The position numbers and the translations under genes were made by a program. Below are positions 40,837 through 49,396 of a stretch of DNA of 64,000 nucleotides, piece by piece. The notes under the pieces are model-generated. The model ran no database searches and was not told the origin of the DNA. It saw only the letters and a list, made by a program, of their open reading frames with translations. Position 1 is the first letter of the stretch, and each line of letters begins with the position of its first letter. The DNA comes from Mixta tenebrionis (GTDB taxonomy: Bacteria; Pseudomonadota; Gammaproteobacteria; Enterobacterales; Enterobacteriaceae), in the NCBI RefSeq assembly GCF_006517625.1, contig NZ_VHQI01000007.1:62001-126000 (forward strand), in the 5' to 3' direction.

Positions 40837-43800
40837 CTACTCATTTTCCTGCATATCGCTGCGGTTAAAGCGCAGCAGCGGCAGCAGCCACTGCTCGGCG
40901 GCGGCGCAAATGGCGTCAAGCTGAGGCGCCTCCAGCGTGCGGAACAGCCGCTGCAGATAAGGATCGCTGCCCTCGCCTTCCAGCTGATAGTTGCCCTGCC
41001 AGGCGGTAAGCAGCTTCGCTTTTGCTTTAGCCTGGGTCGCCTCATCCATCAGCATCAGATCGTTTTTGGCGTCGTAGCTCGCCTCCAGCCAGGCGCCGCC
41101 GCTTTTCGGCAGCAGCAGCAGCGGCGCGCACATGCCGTCGCGGTAGCCTTCGACATAGCGGGCCAGCCAGTTTTGCGCCTGCTCCGGCTCAATAGCGTCA
41201 AAGCTCCAGCGGCTCTCTTTACGCCCCAGCATATGGCTCTTTCCCTGGCCGCCCATAGCGCACCATGCCAGATGCTCCAGCCATAGCGCCAGACCATCGG
41301 CAAAATTCAGCACGCCCGGCCGCCAGCGCAGCAATCCGCTCTGCTGCACCTGCGGCAGCCAGCCGTTCAGCCGCACCCCTGCCGCCGTCAGATCGATCTC
41401 TACGCTGCGGCTTTCGGCGCGTAGCTCCCTGACCTGTTCGGCCAGCGGCGCCATCTCCTCCTGCTGCGTTTGCCAGAACAGCTCGCCGAAGGCGCCATAG
41501 GGCAAGACGCCCGCCGCCCGATGATGATGAAATAACCGCTGCGTATCCTCTTCTTCGATCAGCGCGTTCAGCAGCTGCGCGTTGATTTGGTAGCGATCGA
41601 GCGCATCCAGCACGAACGGCTCGGCATCCGGCAGCTCGGTCTGCTCCAGCGCAAAGCTGACGCCAAGACGCAGGGTAAAAAAGGCGCGCACCGGATGGCG
41701 CCAGAAGCGCAGCAGCTGCTCGAAGCTCAGCTCATTAAGGGCCGGCGGCGGCAGCGGCTGCATAAACGGCGGATGCGGCTCGCCGCTGCCGCGTGCCGCC
41801 GGAAGCCACTCCTGGGCGAAGCTGCGGTGCTCAGCCTGCGGCGCAAAGTTTCGCGGATCGAACGGCATACGGCTGTGCAGACAGTGCAGATGCGTCAGCA
41901 CCCGCCGGGCGCTGCTGTCCACATCCAGCTGCTCATCGCCCGGCAGATGAAAACTTTGCGCAATGTAATCCACCAGTTCAGTGACCAGCACAGAGGGATA
42001 TCGTTCCGTATTATCCTGAATCGAGCGTCCGATATAGCTGATATAGAGGCGCTGCTGCGCCGACAGCAGCGCTTCCAGAAACAGAAATCGGTCGTCGTCG
42101 CGGCGGCTGCGATCGCCTTTTTGCGGCTGCTGCGCCATCAGATCAAAACCCAGCGGCGGCAGGACGCGCGGATAGACGCCGTCATTCATCCCTAACAGGC
42201 ACACCACGCGAAACGGCACCGAACGCATCGGCATCAGGGTACAGAAGTTAACCGGCCCCGCCAGAAAACGCTGGCTGATCCGCTGCTGATCGAGCCGGGC
42301 GGCCAGCTCATCGCGCAGCAGCGCCGCCGGCACGGCATCGTCGTAGCGCGCCTGCAGCCCATAGGCCATAACCTGCTGCCACTGCTCTTCAATTAACATC
42401 AGCGCGGCATCGGTATTAACGTCAACGGCAAAGAACGCCTGCAGCATTTCCCGGCACAGCGGCTGCCAGTCAGTAAGCGCGCGCGGCTGGGCCAGTATCT
42501 GGCGCCAGTGGTTAAGCTGCATCAGCAGCTCCGCCAGATTACCGGCCAGTTCGGCGATCAGGCCGCTTGACTCATCATAGGGCAGGATGCCGTCCCAGTG
42601 GCCGTGTTCGCTCTCCAGCGCGTAGCCGAGCAGCATGCGGGTAATGCCGAAGCGCCAGGTATGCTGGCCGGTAGGCGGCAGCTCCAGCTCGCGTACGTTG
42701 TCATCATCCAGCCCCCAGCGAATGCCCGACTCTTCAACCCACATGCGCAGGCGACGCAGCCCCTCTTCATCAATAGCAAAGCGCGCCGCCAGCGCCGGCA
42801 CCTCCAGCAGCGCCAGCACCTCCTCACAGGCGAAGCGGCTTTCCGGCAGACCAAGCAGGTTGATAAACGCCATAATCGCCGGATGGGCAAAGCTGGCGCG
42901 CCGATCCGAAATCGCAAAAGGCAGATAGCGATCCGCCGGCGCATTGCCAAATACCGCCTGGATATAGGGCGTATAGGCGTCGATATCGGCCACCATCACG
43001 ATAATATCGCGCGGCGTCAGGGTCGCATCCGCCTCCATCATCGCCAGCAGCCGGTCCTGCAGCACCTCGACCTCGCGCTGCGGGCTGTGACAGACATGCA
43101 CTACAATAGAGCGATCCTGCGGATCGAGGCGCCGCTTCTTATCGCTGCTGTTCAGCTCTTCGGCGTTCAGGCCGATAACCGCGTTATCTTCCAGCTCCAG
43201 CAGGTCGCGCTGCATCGCATGCAGCAACGTATCGTCCGGCACCTCAACGAAGGCGTCGATTTCCCGCGCCTCCATCTGCGCCAGCAGGTAGAGGTTATCG
43301 CGCCCCAGCTTGCCCCAGGAAGCGAGCAGCGGATTAGTCAGCTGCTGTTCGCCCGCGTCGTTAAACAGCGAGGAAGCCTGCTCCGGATCGCGGAACAGCG
43401 CGATCTCCTGCTGCTGTTGATGATGACGGCGACGACGGCTCTGCAGCTTCGCCAGAAAAGCGTAATCCTGAATATCGCCCCAGTAGTGGCGGCAGGGATT
43501 AGTAAACAGCAGGTGTATATCGATATGTTTACCCAGCGCCTGCAGCGCCTGCAGATAAACCGGCGGCAGCGCTGAAATGCCGCAGATAAAGAGGCGATCG
43601 GGCAGGCCCGCCGGGCGCGCGCTGCTGTTTTCCAGCTGCTGAATAAAGCGGGCGTAAAGATTGGCGCGATGCCACTCCGGCTGCCCCAGTTCGCGGGTAT
43701 ACTCCACCAGCCTGGCCCAGAGCGGCGCCTGCCACTGCTGCGCTTCGCCCAGCCCTTCAATACGTTTTCCCTGCTGCCAGCTGTTCAGCCACTCCGGGCG

Positions 43801-44223
43801 GTAGACCAGATACTGGTCATAAAGATCGGCGATGCGCGAGGCGAGCTGAAACAGCTTGCGCTTGTCGTCGTCGTCGTTGAGATAGTGCTGCAGCGGGCGG
43901 AAGGCCTCTTCACGCAGCAGGCCCGGCAGCAGCGTCATCAGCTTCCAGCTCATGCTGGCTTTATTAAAGGCGCTCTCTTTCGGGATGCCGGGCAGCACGC
44001 GCACAAACATATCCCAGATAAAAGTGGCCGGCAGCGGGAAGGCGATGTTGGCGGCGATGCCGAACTGCTGCGCCAGCTGCATTTGCAGCCACTGCGCCAT
44101 GCCGGGACTTTGCACCAGCACCACTTCAGACTGAAAAGGATCGCGTAACGGTTCGTTCTCAATCAGATACGCCGCCAGCGACTTCAGAATATCGAGCTGG
44201 TTGGAGTGATAAACCGTAAACAT
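40837..44223 (-). CDS. recC: RecBCD enzyme gamma subunit RecC
   Basis: Scans the 3' strand for Chi and regulates the complex; an inactive helicase/nuclease fold. 1128 residues (E. coli 1122). The N-terminus MFTVYHSNQLDILKSLAAYLI is the family start, followed by QSPGMAQWLQMQLAQQFGIAANI. It also has the DRYLPFAISDR and CTLMPMRSVPFRVVCLLGMNDG segments. No Walker A is visible, as expected for RecC. It lies 135 bp upstream of ptrA, which probably has its own promoter there. Confidence 0.96.
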   Translation of the reverse strand: MFTVYHSNQLDILKSLAAYLIENEPLRDPFQSEVVLVQSPGMAQWLQMQLAQQFGIAANIAFPLPATFIWDMFVRVLPGIPKESAFNKASMSWKLMTLLPGLLREEAFRPLQHYLNDDDDKRKLFQLASRIADLYDQYLVYRPEWLNSWQQGKRIEGLGEAQQWQAPLWARLVEYTRELGQPEWHRANLYARFIQQLENSSARPAGLPDRLFICGISALPPVYLQALQALGKHIDIHLLFTNPCRHYWGDIQDYAFLAKLQSRRRRHHQQQQEIALFRDPEQASSLFNDAGEQQLTNPLLASWGKLGRDNLYLLAQMEAREIDAFVEVPDDTLLHAMQRDLLELEDNAVIGLNAEELNSSDKKRRLDPQDRSIVVHVCHSPQREVEVLQDRLLAMMEADATLTPRDIIVMVADIDAYTPYIQAVFGNAPADRYLPFAISDRRASFAHPAIMAFINLLGLPESRFACEEVLALLEVPALAARFAIDEEGLRRLRMWVEESGIRWGLDDDNVRELELPPTGQHTWRFGITRMLLGYALESEHGHWDGILPYDESSGLIAELAGNLAELLMQLNHWRQILAQPRALTDWQPLCREMLQAFFAVDVNTDAALMLIEEQWQQVMAYGLQARYDDAVPAALLRDELAARLDQQRISQRFLAGPVNFCTLMPMRSVPFRVVCLLGMNDGVYPRVLPPLGFDLMAQQPQKGDRSRRDDDRFLFLEALLSAQQRLYISYIGRSIQDNTERYPSVLVTELVDYIAQSFHLPGDEQLDVDSSARRVLTHLHCLHSRMPFDPRNFAPQAEHRSFAQEWLPAARGSGEPHPPFMQPLPPPALNELSFEQLLRFWRHPVRAFFTLRLGVSFALEQTELPDAEPFVLDALDRYQINAQLLNALIEEEDTQRLFHHHRAAGVLPYGAFGELFWQTQQEEMAPLAEQVRELRAESRSVEIDLTAAGVRLNGWLPQVQQSGLLRWRPGVLNFADGLALWLEHLAWCAMGGQGKSHMLGRKESRWSFDAIEPEQAQNWLARYVEGYRDGMCAPLLLLPKSGGAWLEASYDAKNDLMLMDEATQAKAKAKLLTAWQGNYQLEGEGSDPYLQRLFRTLEAPQLDAICAAAEQWLLPLLRFNRSDMQENE

Positions 44224-44320
44224 GTTGGCTCCTGTTCAGTGCTGCTACTGCGCGTCAGCGCGGGGACACTCTACCCCTTACATCGACTAATGCAACCGCG
44301 GCGCTTAAAAAGCGGCAGAA

Positions 44321-44620
44321 TCACTCATTACAGCGCAGCTGGCTTAGCGTTACGGCGGGCTGCGCAGGGCCGGAGACCGTCACCTGCCACAGCTGACATC
44401 CTGCCGGGCCGGGCAGACGCTGCAGGCTGGTTTGCCAGCCCGCCGGCGCTTCCCCCTGCAGACGCAGCGCGGCGGCGCGCCACGCTTCCCGCAGCTGCCA
44501 CTGCCGGTAAAACCCTTCCGCCAGCCGCTGCTGATAGTGCAGCAGCGTGGTTAAACTGATGGCTAACAGCAGCAGCGCCAGCAGGGTTTCCACGATGCTA
44601 AAGCCCCGCTCAGCGCGCAT
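44321..44620 (-). CDS. ppdC: Prepilin-type protein PpdC
   Basis: Small pseudopilin-like protein, about 99 residues (E. coli PpdC 107). The class III leader is MRAERG with cleavage before Phe in RGFSIVETLLALLLLAI; Glu is at +5. The upstream-open frame to 44779 is shadow. In E. coli the ppdA-ppdB-ygdB-ppdC set encodes type IV pilus or type II secretion-like minor pilins of uncertain assembly. It overlaps ygdB by 11 bp and ends 97 bp before recC. Confidence 0.85.
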   Translation of the reverse strand: MRAERGFSIVETLLALLLLAISLTTLLHYQQRLAEGFYRQWQLREAWRAAALRLQGEAPAGWQTSLQRLPGPAGCQLWQVTVSGPAQPAVTLSQLRCNE

Positions 44621-45020
44621 CGGGCGTACAGTCCCCGGCGACGGAGAGCGGGCAGAAATCAAGCCAGCCGTGTGCGGCCGGCAGCCAGCGCCCGTTCCCG
44701 CTGCGCCGCAACCGCTGCCACAGCGCCAGCGCCTCCTGCGTTTCTGCCAGCGCCGCGCCGCGCAGCAACGCTTCGTCATTATCCAGCGGCAACAGGCACG
44801 CCTGCCAGCCGAAGCGCGTCTGCTGCCGGCAGCGCCAGCCGCTGCCGGGCGGCCAGTCGAGGCGTTCTCCCCAGGCCAGCGCCGACAGCGCCTGATGATA
44901 ATCGATCAGGTAGCGACGCTCATCGGCTACCAGCGACAGCGCCGCGGCAAGCTGCTGGCGCGTGGCGTGCAGCAGCGCCGAACCCAGCAGCAGCACCAGC
45001 AGTACCATCGCTATCGCCAT
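44610..45020 (-). CDS. ygdB: YgdB pseudopilin-like protein (DUF2509)
   Basis: 136 residues from ATG 45020 (E. coli YgdB 135). It is probably a GspK/PilX-type minor pilin: SQRGG then MAIAMVLLVLLLGSALLH, followed by a soluble domain ending GWLDFCPLSVAGDC. The E. coli protein has a charged leader before the hydrophobic helix. With ATG 45020 that leader would be absent. An in-frame CTG at 45036-45038, overlapping the ppdB stop as CTGA, would restore LSQRGG as leader. No ATG, GTG or TTG lies in that gap, so the true start is unresolved. Confidence 0.8.
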   Translation of the reverse strand: MAIAMVLLVLLLGSALLHATRQQLAAALSLVADERRYLIDYHQALSALAWGERLDWPPGSGWRCRQQTRFGWQACLLPLDNDEALLRGAALAETQEALALWQRLRRSGNGRWLPAAHGWLDFCPLSVAGDCTPDAR

Positions 45021-45034
45021 GCCGCCGCGCTGGC

Positions 45035-45580
45035 TCAGCGCTGATTGCGGGCGCTGACCAGGCTGTGCAGCGTAACGGATGCATGCGGAAACGCCAGCGA
45101 TGCGCCGCCAAGAGACAGCGCCACCTGTGAAGCGCGGCGGGTAATAGTGAATGTATGAACGCTCAGCATGGTCGGATCGGAGAGGCTCTCCCAGCCGCCG
45201 CCCTCGCAGCTGGCGACGCCGCGCTGCATTTCCAGCCGCTGACTGCGCAAGCGGTAGCCGTACCATTCGCTTTCCTCCTTTTCCGGCCCTTCCCAGCGGC
45301 CGTTGCTGTTTTCATCCCACCTGACCAGCAGACAGCGCTGACCAACGATCAGCGACGGGCCGGCGCAGACGCCGTGACAGTAACCCGCACGGCGCACGGC
45401 TTTTTCCAGCACGTTCAGCATCTGCTGAAGCTCTTCCTGCAGGCGCAGCTGGCTTTGCAGCTGTAAATTTTGCCGCTGCAGCTGCGGCAGCAGGCGCAGC
45501 GCGCCCAGCATCACTACGCCGCTCAGCGCCAGCGCTACCAGCGTTTCAGCCAGGCTAAATCCAGCGTTTTTTAGCGGCAC
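45035..45580 (-). CDS. ppdB: Prepilin-type protein PpdB
   Basis: 181 residues (E. coli 187). Class III signal MPLKNAG with cleavage before FSLAETLVALALSGVVM; Glu at +5. The soluble domain has a cysteine-rich GYCHGVCAGPS and LLVRWDENSNGRWEGP, resembling PulJ/GspJ-type minor pseudopilins. It overlaps ppdA by 10 bp. Confidence 0.9.
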   Translation of the reverse strand: MPLKNAGFSLAETLVALALSGVVMLGALRLLPQLQRQNLQLQSQLRLQEELQQMLNVLEKAVRRAGYCHGVCAGPSLIVGQRCLLVRWDENSNGRWEGPEKEESEWYGYRLRSQRLEMQRGVASCEGGGWESLSDPTMLSVHTFTITRRASQVALSLGGASLAFPHASVTLHSLVSARNQR

Positions 45581-46035
45581 AGGCTCACCTCACAGAGCCG
45601 GATACGGCCGCGCGCGGAAATAATGATGCGCCAGCGCAGCGCGCCTTCGCCAAAGATGATGTGCCCCGCTCTGGCGACGTTACGCCGGCCATAAAAGCCG
45701 GGGTTGCCTTCGATAGCGAAGATACGCACCTGCGGATACGGCGCCAGCAGCTGCATGCGCTGCCCGGCGCGGCAGCCTGACGGCGGCGGCGGCCCGCTGC
45801 CAAGGCACCAGCGATCGCCCTCCAGCAGCCACAGCTGACGATCGCGGTTATGCCAGCCGGCCCAGGCGCGCACGTTGTGCAAAAACTGCTGCAGCTGCAG
45901 TGCCGTCTCACGCATACGCTGGTGCCGTTGCCACTGCTGCCAGCCGCTAAACGCCGCCAGACTTAACAGGCTGACAATGGTCAGCGTTATCAGTAATTCC
46001 GGCAAGGTAAATCCCTGACTCTTTAAGCTTTTCAT
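45571..46035 (-). CDS. ppdA: Prepilin-type protein PpdA
   Basis: 154 residues (E. coli 156), GspH/FimT-like. Class III leader MKSLKSQG with cleavage before FTLPELLITLTIVSLLS; Glu at +5. The body has GWQQWQRHQRMRETALQLQQF and a C-terminal FGEGALRWRIIIS strand. First of four pseudopilin genes transcribed toward recC. A major pilin and an assembly ATPase are not in the window, so assembly would depend on components elsewhere. Confidence 0.92.
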   Translation of the reverse strand: MKSLKSQGFTLPELLITLTIVSLLSLAAFSGWQQWQRHQRMRETALQLQQFLHNVRAWAGWHNRDRQLWLLEGDRWCLGSGPPPPSGCRAGQRMQLLAPYPQVRIFAIEGNPGFYGRRNVARAGHIIFGEGALRWRIIISARGRIRLCEVSLCR

Positions 46036-46375
46036 CGTGACATTGTGGCGAACAGAACCCGTCGCGCCACCGCTACCGGCTGCTGTTGCGCGACGGCTTC
46101 CCGTACTTTTTACGCGCTTGCATTACCTGCGCCAGCTGATGTGATAAAACTCGCAGAGCCGTTACACCGTTGCGGATCAATCGGCGAAGGCCGCACTAAA
46201 AATGGGCGATGCTGCACAATCGTTGGATTTTTGTTAATACATAATGACCACAACGCCGCAGTTCTGCCCCCTGCAGGCGGCTGCGCACGCCGCTTAAACC
46301 TGGCATAACTACTGCTTTATTAATCAGCTAACAACCTGCGCTTTGCTGACAGCCGGTTAACACAGAGGCCGCCAG
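46036..46375. other. Intergenic region between ppdA and the VanX insert
   Basis: 340 bp between divergent ppdA and the next rightward ORF. It must hold the ppdA promoter. I see no credible gene: the open frame at 46045-46308 has unbalanced composition and no Shine-Dalgarno. The left part is G+C rich and the middle (46210-46260) A+T rich. No clear hairpin or operator was found. Confidence 0.6.
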
Positions 46376-46762
46376 ATGATAACTGCTTCGCCGATCGCCC
46401 ATATCGAAAGCACCTTTGCCGAACAGACGCCCGGCGGCAAACGCATCGCCAGCTGGCAACAGCAGCGCCGTCCGGCCGATCGCGATGCGCGTTCATTAAC
46501 TCTGGAGCTGCAGGCCATTACTCAGGTTTGCCACCTGACGCGGAGCGAAATATTCCAGCGCATCAGCTGGCGGCCAGCCGGCGCTTATTCCACCATTGCG
46601 CGCCAGTTCTGCCGCTTCGCCTGCGGGCGCCAGATCCCGCTGGCGCTGGTTACCGATATCTGGCGTTCGTGGGCGCGCGGCTGGCGGAGAGACTGGCGGT
46701 TAATCGCCGGCTACAGCTGGGGTTTGGGCAATTTGAACATTAACCAGAGGAATAACAGATGA
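46376..46762 (+). CDS. Hypothetical protein upstream of VanX-type dipeptidase
   Basis: Not recognised. 128 codons, no signal peptide, no membrane helix, rich in Arg and Trp toward the end (RSWARGWRRDWRL). Codon use looks normal up to about residue 95. After that it worsens and ends with rare AGG and AGA codons that form the Shine-Dalgarno of the next gene. Another frame takes over with good codon use from about 46655 to a TAA at 46743 (ending AERLAVNRRLQLGFGQFEH). A single-base frameshift near 46655-46670 in a formerly longer gene is therefore possible. The formal stop overlaps the VanX ATG. Confidence 0.4.
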   Translation: MITASPIAHIESTFAEQTPGGKRIASWQQQRRPADRDARSLTLELQAITQVCHLTRSEIFQRISWRPAGAYSTIARQFCRFACGRQIPLALVTDIWRSWARGWRRDWRLIAGYSWGLGNLNINQRNNR

Positions 46763-47346
46763 CGCAAGAGGTTGAACTGGTGGATCTGACCGCGCGCTTT
46801 CCGCAGCTGGAGATCGACCTGAAATATGCCACGGCGGATAACCTTACCGGCTACGCCATCTATCAAGACGCACGCTGTCTGTTGCATCCCGATGCGGCAA
46901 AGGCGCTGGCGCGCAGCGTGGAAATCGCCCGCCTGGCGGGGCTGGCGCTGGTGGTGTACGACGCCTATCGGCCGCAGCTGGCGCAGCAGCATCTCTGGCT
47001 CGCCTGCCCCGATCCGCAATATGTGGTGGCGGTAACGCTGGGCTCCAACCACAGCCGCGGTACGGCAATCGACGTTACGTTGCGCGATGAGGCGGGTCAG
47101 CTGCTGGATATGGGCGCGGCGTTTGATGAGATGCATCCGCGCTCGCGCCTCTGGAGTCCGGAGGTGGCTGCGGCGGCGCAGCGCAACCGCCTGCTGCTGA
47201 ACGCCATAATGCACGGCGGCGGCTTTGTCGGCATCCACAGCGAATGGTGGCATTTTGAACTGCCCGACGCCGTGCGCTATCCGCTGCTCCGCGACCGTTT
47301 TAGCTGTGCTTCCCTGCCGGCAACCACAACCGTCCAGCCGATTTAA
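46759..47346 (+). CDS. ddpX: D-alanyl-D-alanine dipeptidase, VanX/DdpX family
   Basis: Zinc dipeptidase hydrolysing D-Ala-D-Ala, M15D family. 195 residues (E. coli DdpX 193). All catalytic elements are visible: Arg71 in VYDAYRPQ, zinc ligands His98 and Asp105 in SNHSRGTAIDVTL, catalytic Glu162 and zinc His165 in SEWWHFEL. No signal peptide, so cytoplasmic. GAGGAAT precedes the ATG. In E. coli ddpX heads a dipeptide-transport operon (ddpABCDF) and helps scavenge D-Ala in stationary phase. No transporter is next to it here, and no VanA/VanH, so vancomycin resistance is not implied. Confidence 0.88.
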   Translation: MTQEVELVDLTARFPQLEIDLKYATADNLTGYAIYQDARCLLHPDAAKALARSVEIARLAGLALVVYDAYRPQLAQQHLWLACPDPQYVVAVTLGSNHSRGTAIDVTLRDEAGQLLDMGAAFDEMHPRSRLWSPEVAAAAQRNRLLLNAIMHGGGFVGIHSEWWHFELPDAVRYPLLRDRFSCASLPATTTVQPI

Positions 47347-47359
47347 CCAGCAGATCGCC

Positions 47360-47567
47360 ATGAAAAATTTTCGATAATAATGACTGGACGCTAACCTGGC
47401 CCGCCTGTCAGCGTCTGGTGCGGTATAAAACCGCCGACGGCAAAGGCTCTACCGAGGTGGAAGGAGATCCGGCGCAGGGCTGGCAGGCCTCTGACGCTCA
47501 AAAAGAATGGGCTTTCCGGCTTGATCCGGCGGCCAGCGGCGCGGGGCGCGCTGCTGGCATGCCGGGG
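47360..47567 (+). pseudogene. Frameshifted gene remnant after ddpX
   Basis: An ATG at 47360 reads only five codons before TAA. Skipping one base in the run of five A at 47363-47367 gives MKIFDNNDWTLTWPACQRLV and a continuing open frame (RYKTADGKGSTEVEGDPAQG, AQKEWAFRLDP) with normal codon use to about 47560. There it runs into the thyA 3' end. It therefore looks like the N-terminal part of a truncated and frameshifted protein. I do not recognise the family. A sequencing slip at the homopolymer is an alternative to true decay. Confidence 0.4.
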
Positions 47568-48362
47568 TTATACCGCCACCGGCGCCTTAATCGCCGGATG
47601 CGGATCGTAACCCTCAATCTCAAAATCCTCGAAGCGGTAATCAAACAGCGAGGCGGGCCTGCGTTTGATCACCAGCTTCGGCTGCGGGCGCGGCTCACGC
47701 GTCAGCTGTAAGCGCGCCTGTTCCAGATGGTTGCTGTAGAGGTGCGTATCGCCGCCGGTCCAGACAAAATCGCCCGGCTGCAGATCGCACTGCTGCGCCA
47801 TCATATGCACCAGCAGCGCGTAGCTGGCGATGTTGAACGGCAGGCCGAGGAACACATCGCAGGAGCGCTGATAGAGCTGGCAGGAGAGCCTGCCGTCCGC
47901 CACGTAGAACTGGAAGAAAGCGTGGCACGGCGCCAGCGCCATCCGATCCAGCTCGCCGACGTTCCAGGCGGAAACGATGATGCGGCGCGAGTCAGGATCG
48001 TTTTTCAGCTGCTCCAGCACCTGCGCCAGCTGGTCGATCTGACGCCCGTCCGCCGCCCCCCAGCTGCGCCACTGTTTGCCATATACCGGCCCCAGATCGC
48101 CATTTTCATCGGCCCACTCATCCCAAATCGAGACGTTGTTTTCCTTAAGATAGGCGATGTTCGTATCACCTTTCAGGAACCACAGCAGCTCATGGATGAT
48201 GGAGCGTAAATGGCAGCGCTTGGTGGTGACCAGCGGAAAACCATCTTGCAAATTGAAGCGCATCTGGTGACCAAAAATCGACAGCGTGCCGGTGCCGGTA
48301 CGATCGTTTTTCGGCGCGCCCTCGTTCAGCACTTTTTCCATTAATGCCAGATACTGCTTCAT
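47568..48362 (-). CDS. thyA: Thymidylate synthase ThyA
   Basis: Makes dTMP from dUMP with 5,10-methylene-tetrahydrofolate. 264 residues, the E. coli length. Catalytic Cys146 in [12 protein letters not shown]; phosphate-binding arginines in [13 protein letters not shown] and [24 protein letters not shown] near 180; C-terminal IKAPVAV. The start overlaps the lgt stop as ATGA, so the pair is translationally coupled as in E. coli. Confidence 0.98.
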   Translation of the reverse strand: MKQYLALMEKVLNEGAPKNDRTGTGTLSIFGHQMRFNLQDGFPLVTTKRCHLRSIIHELLWFLKGDTNIAYLKENNVSIWDEWADENGDLGPVYGKQWRSWGAADGRQIDQLAQVLEQLKNDPDSRRIIVSAWNVGELDRMALAPCHAFFQFYVADGRLSCQLYQRSCDVFLGLPFNIASYALLVHMMAQQCDLQPGDFVWTGGDTHLYSNHLEQARLQLTREPRPQPKLVIKRRPASLFDYRFEDFEIEGYDPHPAIKAPVAV

Positions 48363-49234
48363 TTTTGTTCACCTGCCTGTTGCTGCGGACGACGACGATA
48401 CGCCCAAATCATCATAATTACGCCGGCCAGAATCATCGGAACCGACAAAATTTGCCCCATGCTGATGCCGCCAAACAGGCCCAGCTGAGCATCGGGCTGA
48501 CGGAAGAACTCCACGATAATGCGGAACGCGCCGTAGCCGATTAAAAACAGACCGGAAACGCTGCCCATTGGACGCGGTTTGCGGATAAAGAGGTTCAGGA
48601 TAGCGAACAGCACTACGCCTTCCAGCAGCAGCTCATACAGCTGCGAAGGATGACGCGGCAGGACGCCGTAAGTCGCCAGCAGCGACTGCCATTCAGGGTG
48701 CGTCGCCACCAGCGCCGCGTCTTCGCTGCGCGAGCCGGGAAACAGCATCGCCCAGGAGAAATTCGGCGCCACGCGGCCCCACAGCTCGCCGTTAATAAAG
48801 TTGCCGAGACGCCCGGCGCCCAGCCCAAACGGGATCAGCGGCGCGATAAAATCCGCCACCTGGAAAAAATGGCGTTTGGTGCGGCGCGCAAATACCAGCA
48901 TCACCACGATAACGCCGATCAGGCCGCCGTGGAACGACATGCCGCCGTCCCAGACCTTAAACAGATAGAGCGGATTATCCAGAAACAGCGGCAGGTTATA
49001 AAACAGCACGTAGCCGATGCGACCGCCGAGAAAGACGCCGAGAAAGCCGGCGTAGAGCAGGTTCTCCACCTCCTCTTTTTTCCAGCCGCTGCCGGGCTTA
49101 TTGGCGCGGCGCACCGCCAGCCACATCGCAAATACGAACCCAACCAGATACATCAAACCGTACCAGTGCAGGGAGATGGGGCCGATGGAGAAGATCACCG
49201 GATCGAATTGGGGGAAAGCCAGGTAGCTATTCAT
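48359..49234 (-). CDS. lgt: Prolipoprotein diacylglyceryl transferase Lgt
   Basis: Inner-membrane enzyme that moves diacylglycerol from phosphatidylglycerol to the lipobox cysteine. 291 residues, the E. coli length, seven membrane segments. Signature [18 protein letters not shown] (about 138-155), the HGGLIGV region with the essential His103, and [12 protein letters not shown]. Its product modifies several lipoproteins encoded here (YgdI, YgdR, YhfL-like, MltA). A TATCAT-type -10 occurs near 49345, upstream. Confidence 0.97.
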   Translation of the reverse strand: MNSYLAFPQFDPVIFSIGPISLHWYGLMYLVGFVFAMWLAVRRANKPGSGWKKEEVENLLYAGFLGVFLGGRIGYVLFYNLPLFLDNPLYLFKVWDGGMSFHGGLIGVIVVMLVFARRTKRHFFQVADFIAPLIPFGLGAGRLGNFINGELWGRVAPNFSWAMLFPGSRSEDAALVATHPEWQSLLATYGVLPRHPSQLYELLLEGVVLFAILNLFIRKPRPMGSVSGLFLIGYGAFRIIVEFFRQPDAQLGLFGGISMGQILSVPMILAGVIMMIWAYRRRPQQQAGEQK

Positions 49235-49396
49235 CTTTCACCATTTAAGTCATCCGTCCACGGGCTGGACGCTGGATAGTTCACTCCATGCGCGCCGCGT
49301 ACAGCGCAGCGCTACTCAACCGGGAAAACCGGCCGGGCATGATAGCATAGCCGTTTTCTGACAGGTTTATGGAAATGTAAACGCGGATAAACCGCT

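Noticed and set aside
44321-46035. Complete type IV pilus or type II secretion locus
   Set aside because: Only four minor pseudopilin genes are present, with no ATPase, inner-membrane platform, secretin or peptidase in the window.
46759-47346. Vancomycin-resistance cassette
   Set aside because: Only the VanX-type dipeptidase is present; no VanH dehydrogenase, VanA/B ligase or VanRS regulators, and the host is Gram-negative. DdpX-like housekeeping use is more likely.
46711-47361. 216-codon minus-strand frame opposite ddpX
   Set aside because: Antisense shadow; the plus-strand dipeptidase has every catalytic residue.
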